Origin: Bacteroidota bacterium
GTDB taxonomy: Bacteria; Bacteroidota; Bacteroidia; Chitinophagales; Chitinophagaceae
Direction: 5' to 3'
DNA length: 64,000 bases
Assembly: GCA_023430465.1 (NCBI GenBank)
Contig: JAEZAM010000036.1
Location: 12,314 to 76,313, forward strand
In this document: one piece after another, positions 51,776-59,717 of the stretch
Layout of the letters: every line of letters begins with the position of its first letter
Numbering within the stretch: position 1 is the stretch's first letter
Notes under the pieces: generated by a model
The model's input: only the letters and a program-made list of their open reading frames with translations
Told to the model about the DNA's origin: nothing
The model's database searches: none
Position numbers and translations under genes: made by a program

Positions 51776-53227
51776 TTGTCAATATCGAAGAACGGCCTGC
51801 TGGCAATTCGGTTGCTGTCAGGCATACTGGTAGCCGCGCTTATTTATTGCATAAATCCATTTGATGTCGATGACCATGCGCTGGTGGTGCTGGCGATAGC
51901 CGGGCTGATGATTACCTGGTGGGTGGCAGAAGCGTTGCCAATGCCCGTTGTGGCGCTGCTTCCATTGATTACATTTCCATTATTCAAGGTTAGCTCGCTG
52001 GAAGAAGCCGCTGCTCCCTATGCCAACCCTGTTATTTTTCTTTTCCTTGGCGGGTTCATGCTGGGGCTGGCTATTGAGAAATGGCACCTGCACCGGCGGA
52101 TAGCCCTGAATATTATTCGCATCACAGGCACCAGCGGTAACCGCATCGTCCTTGGCTTTATACTCGCCACAGGATTGCTCAGTATGTGGCTGAGTAATAC
52201 AGCCACGACGATGATGATGTTCCCGATCGCCTTGTCAGTAATTCACGTGATGAAAGAAAACAACCAGGGTGAAGGCAACCTTGCGAACTTTTCCCTTACG
52301 ATCATGCTGGCCATCGCCTACGCGTCCAACATTGGTGGCATCGCCACCATCATCGGCACGCCACCAAACGTGGCCTATGTTGGTTACATACAAAAGAAAT
52401 ACAACTATGACGTTGATTTCATTAACTGGATGCTGATCTGCACGCCATTGGCAATTCTTCTGCTTGGGTCACTTTACCTTGTCATGGTGAAATGGCTTTA
52501 TCCAAACCGGATAAAATCGAATGCCGCTACAAAACTCCATATTGATGCCGAGCTGCTAAAGCTTGGCCCGGTGAGTACACAGGAAAAAAGGGTCATGCTG
52601 ATATTTTCCCTCACTGCTTTCCTTTGGATAACGCGGGGCATCATTAACGGTTTGCAGTCTGCGGTGCGGCTCGATGATACCATGATCGCAGTGTTCTGCG
52701 CTGTGTTGCTGTTCATGTGTCCTGCTGGCAAGAATAGCCGCGGAGAAGACGCGATCCTGGCCTGGCCGGATACCAGCAAAATGGCCTGGGGCATACTTTT
52801 ACTATTTGGTGGTGGCCTTTCACTGGCGGATGCCCTGGAAAATGCCGGACTTATCCAGCAATTGGGAGGCTGGCTGGGCGGCTTTTCAGGAAGCCTTCTT
52901 GTGCTCGTATTCATCGTCACCTTTGTTTCGCTGTTCATCAGCGAAGTGATGAGCAATGTGGCACAGGTGATCGTGTTTGCACCGGTTGTATCAGCACTGG
53001 CTGATGCGGCGGGGATCAACCCGCTGTTACTGGGCATCCCGATGACCCTCGGCGCCAGTTGTGCGGGCATGCTGCCAATGGGGACACCTCCCAATGCCAT
53101 TGTATTTTCCAGCGGCATGATACGCCTCCGGCAAATGACGACTGTGGGTTTTGTAATGAACCTGGTGGCGGTAGTGCTGATCACACTGTTTTGTTATTTC
53201 CTGTTACCGCTACTGATGAAGATGTAA
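51776..53227 (+). CDS. SLC13/DASS-family sodium:anion symporter
   Basis: This 483-residue inner-membrane transporter has about 11 helices. The DASS family motifs are MWLSNTATTMMMFPIAL (first sodium/substrate loop with Ser-Asn-Thr), IGGIATIIGTPPNVAYV and, in the second half, SNVAQVIVFAPV and MGTPPNAIVFSSGMI. It should import dicarboxylates, sulfate or phosphate with sodium; the substrate cannot be told. The start codon is TTG (51776). It ends convergent with the porP-like gene. Confidence 0.9.
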   Translation: MSISKNGLLAIRLLSGILVAALIYCINPFDVDDHALVVLAIAGLMITWWVAEALPMPVVALLPLITFPLFKVSSLEEAAAPYANPVIFLFLGGFMLGLAIEKWHLHRRIALNIIRITGTSGNRIVLGFILATGLLSMWLSNTATTMMMFPIALSVIHVMKENNQGEGNLANFSLTIMLAIAYASNIGGIATIIGTPPNVAYVGYIQKKYNYDVDFINWMLICTPLAILLLGSLYLVMVKWLYPNRIKSNAATKLHIDAELLKLGPVSTQEKRVMLIFSLTAFLWITRGIINGLQSAVRLDDTMIAVFCAVLLFMCPAGKNSRGEDAILAWPDTSKMAWGILLLFGGGLSLADALENAGLIQQLGGWLGGFSGSLLVLVFIVTFVSLFISEVMSNVAQVIVFAPVVSALADAAGINPLLLGIPMTLGASCAGMLPMGTPPNAIVFSSGMIRLRQMTTVGFVMNLVAVVLITLFCYFLLPLLMKM

Positions 53228-53228
53228 C

Positions 53229-53259
53229 AAAAAAAATCCCGGCACATGGTACCGGGATT
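53229..53259 (-). terminator. Terminator between SLC13 and the porP-like gene
   Basis: AATCCCGG (53235-53242) pairs with CCGGGATT (53252-53259). On the minus strand the hairpin is followed by a run of eight T, so it mainly ends the porP-like transcript; it may also stop the SLC13 transcript. Confidence 0.88.
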
Positions 53260-53281
53260 CTTCTATCGACAGGGTAACTGT

Positions 53282-54295
53282 TTAGAACTTGGGACAGTTC
53301 AGCTTTCTCATGTTTGGGTCTGTATATTTTTTGATATAGATCAGTGATATCTCAACGCCACCGCGTGAGTTGGAGGCGGTCTTCAATGCAGATGTGTTGA
53401 CATCATAGGAAGCGCCCAGGTGCCATTCGCCGAACTCGAGGCCGACATAGGGGATGACTGCATCCTTGAAACGATACCAGGAACCGATATAGAAATTGGT
53501 TGGGTTCTCTTCATCATTGTTTACATTCAATGAGAATGCACCACCGAGCATCGTGTTATGGGCTTTGGCCTGCATGCTGTGGTTGGCGGCAACATGCACG
53601 GCATTGTACGTACCCACAGGGATGCGTGCACCGGCCTGCAGTGTGGTTCTTGTATTGAGTACGAATTCTTCATTCTGGAAGCTCTCTTTTGGGCGGTTGA
53701 GGTGATACATGGAGGCGCCGACATAGAAATTGTTATAACCATTGGTAGAGCCATTGTACATCACACCTGCGTTCAGGTCGAAGTAGTTGAGATTGATTGA
53801 ATTTCCTGCAAAGCTTTCCTGGGTTACACCGGTAAATCCGAATGGTGTGAGCTGATCCGGAAAGGTGAGCTTGGAAGGGTTTAACCGCTTGTTCATGTAA
53901 GTGCCCTGGAAGCCGGCACCGATCTGGTGATAGCCATTTTCATCCAACCCTTTGTGATAGGCCAGCGACAAGGCATAGTAGGTGCTGTTCAGGGCGCCAT
54001 CACCGGCTTTATCACTATAGGCCATGACTCCGACACCGAACTGATCGTACTCCGGGAGTTTATTTTTCATGATGCCCATGTCGAGCGATGCAGTCATTGT
54101 GACGAAGGCATTGCTGATGGTGGGCCATTGGTTGCGATAGTTGGAGGCAAACCTGAACTCCCCGTCGAACTTCCCGGTTAGTGCGGGATTGAGGGTCATG
54201 GGCGATGCAAAAAATTGGGAAAAGTTAGGATCCTGCGCATTGGAGGCAACTGCCAGGCCCACACATAGAGTCAGGGTTGCAAAAAGTTTTTTCAT
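53282..54295 (-). CDS. PorP/SprF-family type IX secretion membrane protein
   Basis: This 337-residue protein starts at the ATG at 54293-54295 (MKKLFATLTLCVGLAVASNAQDP, a signal peptide). The mature start QDPNFSQFFASPMTLNPALTGKFDGEFRFASNYRNQW is the diagnostic PorP/SprF sequence. The rest alternates beta strands of an outer-membrane barrel (VGVMAYSDKAGDGALNSTYYALSLAYHKGL). PorP/SprF proteins help secrete or anchor particular type IX cargo and occur as several paralogues per genome. No SprB-like adhesin partner is adjacent. The nearest type IX cargo in the window is at 25-29 kb. Confidence 0.92.
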   Translation of the reverse strand: MKKLFATLTLCVGLAVASNAQDPNFSQFFASPMTLNPALTGKFDGEFRFASNYRNQWPTISNAFVTMTASLDMGIMKNKLPEYDQFGVGVMAYSDKAGDGALNSTYYALSLAYHKGLDENGYHQIGAGFQGTYMNKRLNPSKLTFPDQLTPFGFTGVTQESFAGNSINLNYFDLNAGVMYNGSTNGYNNFYVGASMYHLNRPKESFQNEEFVLNTRTTLQAGARIPVGTYNAVHVAANHSMQAKAHNTMLGGAFSLNVNNDEENPTNFYIGSWYRFKDAVIPYVGLEFGEWHLGASYDVNTSALKTASNSRGGVEISLIYIKKYTDPNMRKLNCPKF

Positions 54296-54525
54296 TCTCA
54301 GCAATTAAGTTTTGTCACGCGTCAGCAGATGTGCTTTCCATTACCGGAGGGGTCTTTATAAAACGGATTACCTGTTCCGAAAATTGCCCGGGTATACGGC
54401 CTATACTCTTTTCTGGCTGCGAAACGGGAAAATACAAAAAAAACAAGACCCGTAGAAATCGGAAATCGCTGCGTCGGGCCGGGAGGGCAGCCGCCGCCGG
54501 AATGACTGATGGTGAAGGGTTTGCC

Positions 54526-55176
54526 TTACATCTGGATCTTCACGCCGAAGGCAAGGTCACCCGCGTCGCCCAGGCCCGGAACGATGTAGCCCTTGGCAGT
54601 GAGTTCGTCGTCGATGTCGCCGCACCAGACGGTGACCGCGGGTTCTTCCCGCTTGACGTATTCAATACCGACTGTGCAGGCAATAGCAGCCACGATATGT
54701 ATTTCCTTCGGACGGCCTTCCTCGCGGAGAAAATGGATCGTTTTAACCAGGGACGAACCGGTTGCCAGCATCGGATCTGAAATGATGACCACGCGGTCTT
54801 CCAGCTCAGGACAGGAAATATAGTCCAGGCTGATTTCGAAACTGCCGTCCTTATTGTGTTTTCGGTAGGCGGAGATAAAGGCATTGTCTGCCCGGTCAAA
54901 ATAATTCAACAGCCCCTGGTGCAAGGGCAAGCCGGCGCGCAGGATCGTAGCCAGAACCGGCTGATCCTTTAATTTTTTTCCGTTGGCAATTCCCAGCGGT
55001 GTCTGAACATCCGTCTCTTCAAAAGGAAGCACCTTGCTGATCTCATAAGCAGCCACTTCCCCGATGCGCTCCAGGTTACGGCGAAACCGCATGCGGTCGC
55101 CCTGGATATCTACATCACGGATCTCGTTGATCCAATTACTTACCAGGCTGTGTTGCTCACTTAAGTTGATGATCAT
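54526..55176 (-). CDS. upp: Uracil phosphoribosyltransferase
   Basis: This salvage enzyme makes UMP from uracil and PRPP. The 216-residue protein starts at the ATG at 55174-55176 (MIINLSEQHSLVSNWINEIRD); an upstream extension to 55245 would overlap the divergent promoter region. The PRPP loop is VIISDPMLATGSSLVKTI, and the C-terminal YIVPGLGDAGDLAFG is the uracil-binding segment. It is divergent from anmK (89 bases). Confidence 0.95.
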   Translation of the reverse strand: MIINLSEQHSLVSNWINEIRDVDIQGDRMRFRRNLERIGEVAAYEISKVLPFEETDVQTPLGIANGKKLKDQPVLATILRAGLPLHQGLLNYFDRADNAFISAYRKHNKDGSFEISLDYISCPELEDRVVIISDPMLATGSSLVKTIHFLREEGRPKEIHIVAAIACTVGIEYVKREEPAVTVWCGDIDDELTAKGYIVPGLGDAGDLAFGVKIQM

Positions 55177-55265
55177 TACAGTATTTTGAAGTTCTGCCCG
55201 CGGCGTTCGTGCCGGCGATGACCGATGTTTCGCTAGTTTTGGCAAATCTAACTAAAAACAGTTTC

Positions 55266-56342
55266 ATGGTTTACAGGGCAATCGGATTAATGAGTGGAAG
55301 TTCGCTGGATGGGCTTGATATCGCATTTGTTGAGTTTCATGAGAATGGGGGAAAATGGAGTTTTTCCATCCTGGAAGCCGATTGTTATCCCTACACACCC
55401 GGGTGGCAGGAGCGGCTCCGTGATGCCACCAGCCTCTCCGCGCGTGATTACCTTTTGCTGCACAGCGCATACGGGCAATACCTCGGAAACGAGGTGAACA
55501 GGTTTATCGCTGAGAAGGGACTTCAATACAAAGTGGGACTGGTGGGATCTCATGGACATACCACGTTTCATCTGCCCGGCCAGCGAATGACAGCCCAACT
55601 CGGGGACGGCGCGGCCCTCGCTGCGGTGACACAATTGCCGGTAGTCAGCGACCTCCGCTCCATGGACGTGGCAGCCGGTGGGCAGGGTGCCCCCATCGTA
55701 CCGGTTGGTGAAAAATTGCTGTTCGGCGATTATGATTTCTACCTGAACATCGGGGGAATCGCGAATGTATCCATGAACAATGAAGCATTCCTTGCCTTCG
55801 ATGTTTGCGCAGCTAACCGTGTGCTGAACATGCTGGCGGCAGATGCGGGAAAGGCATACGATGCAAACGGCGAAATGGCCGCGGCAGGAAAAATGGATGA
55901 TCGCCTATTCATGGCACTTAACCAGCTTGATTATTACTCATTGCCTTCTCCCAAATCACTGGCTAATAATTTCGGCACCGATCTGGTCTATCCTCTTATA
56001 AAGAACTCCGGGGCCAGCATTCCGGATGCATTGCATACCTATTGCCATCACATCGCGCAGCAGGTCCGCAACTCGATTGAGGCGATAAAGAAACCCGGAC
56101 CGGGTCGGTTGCTGGTAACAGGTGGCGGTGCGAAGAATGGATTCCTGGTGGGACTATTGTCAGAAAAATTAGCGGCTATTGATATCGAAACGGTCATTCC
56201 GGAAAGCAACATCATTGACTACAAGGAAGCCGTGGTAATGGCGCTGATCGCGGTGCTGCGGTGGAGAGAAGAGGTGAATGTATTCTCCTCTGTCACCGGC
56301 GCGGCAAGGGATACTGTTGGTGGAGCGATGTGGTTGGGATAA
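55266..56342 (+). CDS. anmK: Anhydro-N-acetylmuramic acid kinase
   Basis: AnmK opens the 1,6-anhydro ring of anhMurNAc and phosphorylates it, recycling peptidoglycan fragments. The 358-residue protein begins at the ATG at 55266 (MVYRAIGLMSGSSLDGLDIAFVEF); GLMSGSSLDGLD is the ATP-binding signature. GSHGHTTFHLPGQRMTAQLGDGAALAAVT, NIGGIANVS and VTGGGAKNGFLVGLL are further family motifs. It is convergent with the LytTR regulator. Confidence 0.94.
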   Translation: MVYRAIGLMSGSSLDGLDIAFVEFHENGGKWSFSILEADCYPYTPGWQERLRDATSLSARDYLLLHSAYGQYLGNEVNRFIAEKGLQYKVGLVGSHGHTTFHLPGQRMTAQLGDGAALAAVTQLPVVSDLRSMDVAAGGQGAPIVPVGEKLLFGDYDFYLNIGGIANVSMNNEAFLAFDVCAANRVLNMLAADAGKAYDANGEMAAAGKMDDRLFMALNQLDYYSLPSPKSLANNFGTDLVYPLIKNSGASIPDALHTYCHHIAQQVRNSIEAIKKPGPGRLLVTGGGAKNGFLVGLLSEKLAAIDIETVIPESNIIDYKEAVVMALIAVLRWREEVNVFSSVTGAARDTVGGAMWLG

Positions 56343-56345
56343 ATT

Positions 56346-56425
56346 CTTTGCGACTTTGCTTACTTGGCGACTTTGCGAGAAATTTTCACGCAAAGGCACA
56401 AAGAAAACAGCCAAGAACGCAAATT
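56346..56425. repeat. CTTTGCG/CGCAAAG intergenic repeat, copy 4
   Basis: The element exactly fills the 83-base gap between convergent anmK and the LytTR regulator. TTCTTTGCGACTTTGC and GGCGACTTTGCGAGAAA are followed by TTTCACGCAAAGGCAC and ACAGCCAAGAACGCAAA. The two halves are partly complementary and can fold back. Confidence 0.7.
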
Positions 56426-57163
56426 TTACAACCCTAATACTACTTTCAGTTTTGCATAGCCACCCCGGCTGACCGGCACTTTGGTACCCGAGCGGAGAAT
56501 GGCCACATGACTGTCCTTTTCATAAGGATCGATGCGCGTGATCTCCTGTATGTTGATGATATAAGACCGATGGGCGCGCACGAACAACTGCTGATCGAGC
56601 ACCTGCTCGAAATGGTTCATCGTTTTATTCTTCAAAAAATAGCCCTCACTTGTATGGATCTTCACATAATCATCGGCAGCCTCCAGGTAGCGGATGTCAT
56701 GTACAGGGATGATCTTGATCTTGCTGCCATTTTTCACCACGATGCGGTTGCTTTGTGAAGGCGACTGGGCCGCAGTCTCCAGGAGATCGCCTGTTCTGTC
56801 AACACGTGTATTTTTCTTTTCACCCCATTTGGTGATGGCTTTATCGAACCGTTCCTGGTTGAAGGGTTTCAGGAGATAATCGATCGCATGTGCTTCGAAG
56901 GCCTTGATGGCAAATTCATCGAACGCCGTGGTGAATATCACAGACGGAGGTTGTTCGATCAGCTCCAGCATTTCGAAGCCATTGATCTTAGGCATTTGTA
57001 TATCCAGGAAAATGAGATCAGGTTGAAATTGCTGTATTGCTTTTACACCTTCGAATCCATTGCCACATTCTGCCATGAGTTCCAGCTCCGGGTGTTGCGC
57101 CAGGTATTCTTTCACAATGCTGCGTGCTAATGGTTCGTCGTCTATGATGATCACTTTTGCCAT
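56426..57163 (-). CDS. LytTR-type response regulator (LytR/AlgR family)
   Basis: This 245-residue regulator has a receiver domain (1-120; Asp9-Glu10 pocket, phosphoacceptor Asp54 in LIFLDIQMPK) and a C-terminal LytTR DNA-binding domain (about 145-245). VKNGSKIKIIPVHDIRYLEAADDYVKIHT and LFVRAHRSYIINIQEI are typical LytTR segments. It follows the LytS-type kinase gene by seven bases and is its partner; the operon continues upstream with DUF4288 and LiaF-like genes. Confidence 0.93.
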   Translation of the reverse strand: MAKVIIIDDEPLARSIVKEYLAQHPELELMAECGNGFEGVKAIQQFQPDLIFLDIQMPKINGFEMLELIEQPPSVIFTTAFDEFAIKAFEAHAIDYLLKPFNQERFDKAITKWGEKKNTRVDRTGDLLETAAQSPSQSNRIVVKNGSKIKIIPVHDIRYLEAADDYVKIHTSEGYFLKNKTMNHFEQVLDQQLFVRAHRSYIINIQEITRIDPYEKDSHVAILRSGTKVPVSRGGYAKLKVVLGL

Positions 57164-57170
57164 AAAAATG

Positions 57171-58226
57171 CTATGCTGTTTTTGACGTTTCCACCTGTGG
57201 TATGCGCACGGTGGTGGTAAAAATATCCTCTTTGCTTTCAGTATTTAAAAGGTCTGCCCGGCCGAATAACAGGTAGAGCCGGCGATGAACGGATTTCAAA
57301 CCGAATCCTGTACCCTGCTTGGGTGATGCGGTCTCGGGATCAAATGGATTTGACACGGCCACTATCAGGTCATTGCTGTCGCGTTTGCTGCTGATCCGGA
57401 TAACGGTCTCGCCTACTGTATCATACAGTCCGAATTTGATAGCGTTCTCAACGATCGGCTGCAGGAGCAGTGCTGGCAGCCGGAGATCCATGGCGTCTTC
57501 ATCATTGTCAAGTGATGTGGTGAGGCGGTTGCCGAACCGCACTTTTTCTATCTCGAGATAAAGAGCCAGGTATTGCAGCTCTTCTCTCAGCGTTACCCAT
57601 TGCGTTTCCTCCTTTTTGATCGTGCCACGTAAAAAGTCGGAAAGTTGCTGCACCATTTTCCTGGCTTCTTCCGGCCTCAGGCCAATAAGGGCATTAATGG
57701 AATTAAGTGCATTGAAAAGAAAATGGGGCTGAAGTTGCTGACGTAGTTTGAAAAGTTCAGCTTCCCGGGCCAGCCGCTCGGCATCCGTTTTTCTTTCTTC
57801 GTTGGTTTTCTGATCCTGCCAGTTGAACCAGACGATTGTGATCATCGTCACAATACCGAGCACCAGGAATCCGATGCTGGCGCGGATAAACAATGATTTT
57901 TTGAGAAACCATTCGTACTCATCATATCCGTCGAGCGATAAACGCAGGATCCATTTAGCGATCACTATCCAGAGGAGGGTGAAGATGGCGCACATCATGA
58001 TCACATTCAGGTACTGGCTGCCTGTGGGAACATAGTAACGGATCGTGTTCATCACGATGAGGCAGGTGCCCAGCAGCAGGATGTTGCTGATGAGGCTGTC
58101 AGCGATCGCTGCATTCAGCGGCAGATCGAACCAGTACAGCAACATGGCGTGGTCTGCGATCAGCACCAGCCAGGCTATGCTGAAGATGAAGAGAAACCGT
58201 TTTACCGAAAATGGAGATGCGGGCAT
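57171..58226 (-). CDS. LytS-type sensor histidine kinase (HisK_5TM/His_kinase family)
   Basis: This 351-residue membrane kinase has four hydrophobic helices (about 13-35, 43-65, 72-94, 115-137) and a cytoplasmic kinase part. The phosphoacceptor is His168 in QLQPHFLFNALNSINAL, the standard His_kinase (LytS) motif. The ATP domain has LLQPIVENAIKFGL and the G-box GTGFGLKSVHRRL. The small sensor with no large periplasmic domain suggests intramembrane sensing or input from a partner such as the LiaF-like protein. Its ATG overlaps the DUF4288 stop by one base (TGATG). Confidence 0.92.
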   Translation of the reverse strand: MPASPFSVKRFLFIFSIAWLVLIADHAMLLYWFDLPLNAAIADSLISNILLLGTCLIVMNTIRYYVPTGSQYLNVIMMCAIFTLLWIVIAKWILRLSLDGYDEYEWFLKKSLFIRASIGFLVLGIVTMITIVWFNWQDQKTNEERKTDAERLAREAELFKLRQQLQPHFLFNALNSINALIGLRPEEARKMVQQLSDFLRGTIKKEETQWVTLREELQYLALYLEIEKVRFGNRLTTSLDNDEDAMDLRLPALLLQPIVENAIKFGLYDTVGETVIRISSKRDSNDLIVAVSNPFDPETASPKQGTGFGLKSVHRRLYLLFGRADLLNTESKEDIFTTTVRIPQVETSKTA

Positions 58227-58585
58227 CAGGTGAGTTGAAGGAGTTCAGCGTGATGAGAGCAAAGTATGTTTTCGGCTTTCTGGTTAACGGTGTAAATGTA
58301 GGCGTCTCCATTCTCGCGTTCTTCGATCCGTGAATAGAGTTCGGCCCCATCGATCAGTTCGCTGAGCTTATAGAGCTCACTGATATTGATAAACTGCCAG
58401 CGGACCGGTTGCGAGCGTTGATTGATGAAGGTTTCTTCTTCCTGTTTTCCCATTTCCTTTGCGCGTGTAAAAGCTTCTTCCAGGCTTTCCGCGCGCACTA
58501 AACGGAGTTGTTCATCAAATTGCGGGGTATGGCCTCCCTCTCCGCAGACGATGCGGAAGACCATTTTTGCAAGATACCAATTCAT
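58226..58585 (-). CDS. DUF4288 protein
   Basis: This 119-residue cytoplasmic protein starts at the ATG at 58583-58585 (MNWYLAKMVFRIVCGEGGHTPQFDEQLRLV). The opening 'NWY-x-AK' and the block EQLRLVRAESLEEAFTRAKEMG match DUF4288. The function is unknown. It is translationally coupled to the LytS-type kinase and follows the LiaF-like gene by 60 bases, suggesting that it modulates that signalling pathway. Confidence 0.82.
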   Translation of the reverse strand: MNWYLAKMVFRIVCGEGGHTPQFDEQLRLVRAESLEEAFTRAKEMGKQEEETFINQRSQPVRWQFINISELYKLSELIDGAELYSRIEERENGDAYIYTVNQKAENILCSHHAELLQLT

Positions 58586-58645
58586 AGAAACTAGTTTGCT
58601 TGGTTTAGGTTGCACTGCGGTGGGCAGTGTGTTGGTAGTCGTTTG

Positions 58646-59455
58646 TCAGTAGCTTTTGATCTCGATGCCGCCGAACAGTACTGTACCCTTGATCACCAGG
58701 GCTTTTGTAGGTCCTTCTGTTATCGGCAGGAAATTTTTTCGTTTATCGCTGATGCCTCCGAAGATGCTGACGGCTTCTGATTTCACGATCCAGTGTGAAG
58801 GCACCACGAGGGTAGCTCCTCCAAATATTGCCGTTAGTTCCAGCACTGCCGTACCATTGATGTCGGCCTGGGTGAGGTCTATCTCAGAGCCGCCAAAAAT
58901 ATTCACGATCTCACCACCTTTGAATGCTTTCGAAAGAATCACTTTTTTTGTGCCGCCGAAGATGGCCGTTGCGTCTACTACATCATCATCACTGAAGTTG
59001 ATATCGCTGAAAGGTGCAGCGGTGGCGGGGCGGGGAGGAAGCTCTTGGCCGCCTGTTCGCTTATGAGAACCTGTGCATGCCCAGCCGGACTTGCGAGGAC
59101 GGAGTATAAAAAGTACCCCCAGCACGATCAGTATCACCGGCCAGATATGTCGGCGGAGGTCACCCTGTATAATATAGTCATTGGCAAGGAACGCTGCACC
59201 GATGATGATGGGTACAAACCAGCCACCTTCACGGAAGCCCTTCCGGATCCCGATAAACAGGCCGATGGCGATGAGGAGCATCTGCCAGCTAAACAACCAC
59301 CGCGGGACAGGCACACCAAAGCTTTTCGCGAGCGCTATACCACCAATGACCAGGAAGAATAGCCCCGTCCATACATGGCTCTGGCCGCTGTTTTGTTCCA
59401 TCCTGTTATCCCATCTTGCCCTGCTTTCCTCGTTGAAGCCCCTGTTATCGTTCAT
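58646..59455 (-). CDS. LiaF-like membrane protein (cell-wall stress)
   Basis: This 269-residue protein begins at the ATG at 59453-59455. The frame continues upstream to 59803, but that part translates the minisatellite as repeated Ile-Gln-Pro-Ser-Ser and overlaps the divergent amidohydrolase, so it is not real. Helices at about residues 27-130 (TGLFFLVIGGIALAKSFG, LFSWQMLLIAIGLFIGI, WFVPIIIGAAFL, WPVILIVLGVLFIL) form a four-helix LiaI/LiaF-type module. The C-terminal half has beta repeats with FGG marks (ATAIFGGTKKVIL, VNIFGGSEIDL, LTAIFGGATLVVPSHW, VSIFGG, TVLFGGIEIKSY) like the LiaF/YvqF C-terminal domain. In Firmicutes LiaF restrains the LiaSR cell-wall stress system; here it heads an operon with LytS/LytTR. 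Confidence 0.83.
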   Translation of the reverse strand: MNDNRGFNEESRARWDNRMEQNSGQSHVWTGLFFLVIGGIALAKSFGVPVPRWLFSWQMLLIAIGLFIGIRKGFREGGWFVPIIIGAAFLANDYIIQGDLRRHIWPVILIVLGVLFILRPRKSGWACTGSHKRTGGQELPPRPATAAPFSDINFSDDDVVDATAIFGGTKKVILSKAFKGGEIVNIFGGSEIDLTQADINGTAVLELTAIFGGATLVVPSHWIVKSEAVSIFGGISDKRKNFLPITEGPTKALVIKGTVLFGGIEIKSY

Positions 59456-59560
59456 GTCAATGTTATTTCCGGTAAAACTATACCCTGCCCTTCCGATCTC
59501 CAAACGGGAATGGGCAATTATCCACCCCGTCTCGGTGAATGGAGGAAAAGAGGGGGTGAA

Positions 59561-59635
59561 CTGGATACTGGATGGCTGGATACTGGATGGCTGGATACTG
59601 GATGGCTGGATGCTGGATGGTTGGATACGGAATGG
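59561..59635 (+). repeat. 15-base minisatellite, five units
   Basis: The unit CTGGATACTGGATGG is repeated three times exactly (59561-59605), once with a single change (CTGGATGCTGGATGG, 59606-59620) and once more degenerate (59621-59635). It lies in the 262-base spacer between divergent LiaF-like and amidohydrolase genes. A related degenerate tract occurs at 4569-4643. The unit length is a multiple of three. Confidence 0.95.
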
Positions 59636-59648
59636 ATGGCGGATTATT

Positions 59649-59687
59649 TTGCGCGCTTTGCTGACTTTTCTCTCTTTGCGTGAAAGC
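59649..59687. repeat. CTTTGCG/CGCAAAG intergenic repeat, copy 5
   Basis: TTGCGCGCTTTGCTGACTTT is followed by TCTCTCTTTGCGTGAAAGCC. This is a shortened member of the family, directly downstream of the minisatellite and 30 bases before the amidohydrolase start. Confidence 0.6.
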
Positions 59688-59717
59688 CATCCGTAACTTC
59701 CCAAAAATTTTTCCCGC

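Noticed and set aside
59561..59635. CRISPR array at the 15-base repeats
   Set aside because: Units are directly adjacent with no spacers and no cas genes are present.
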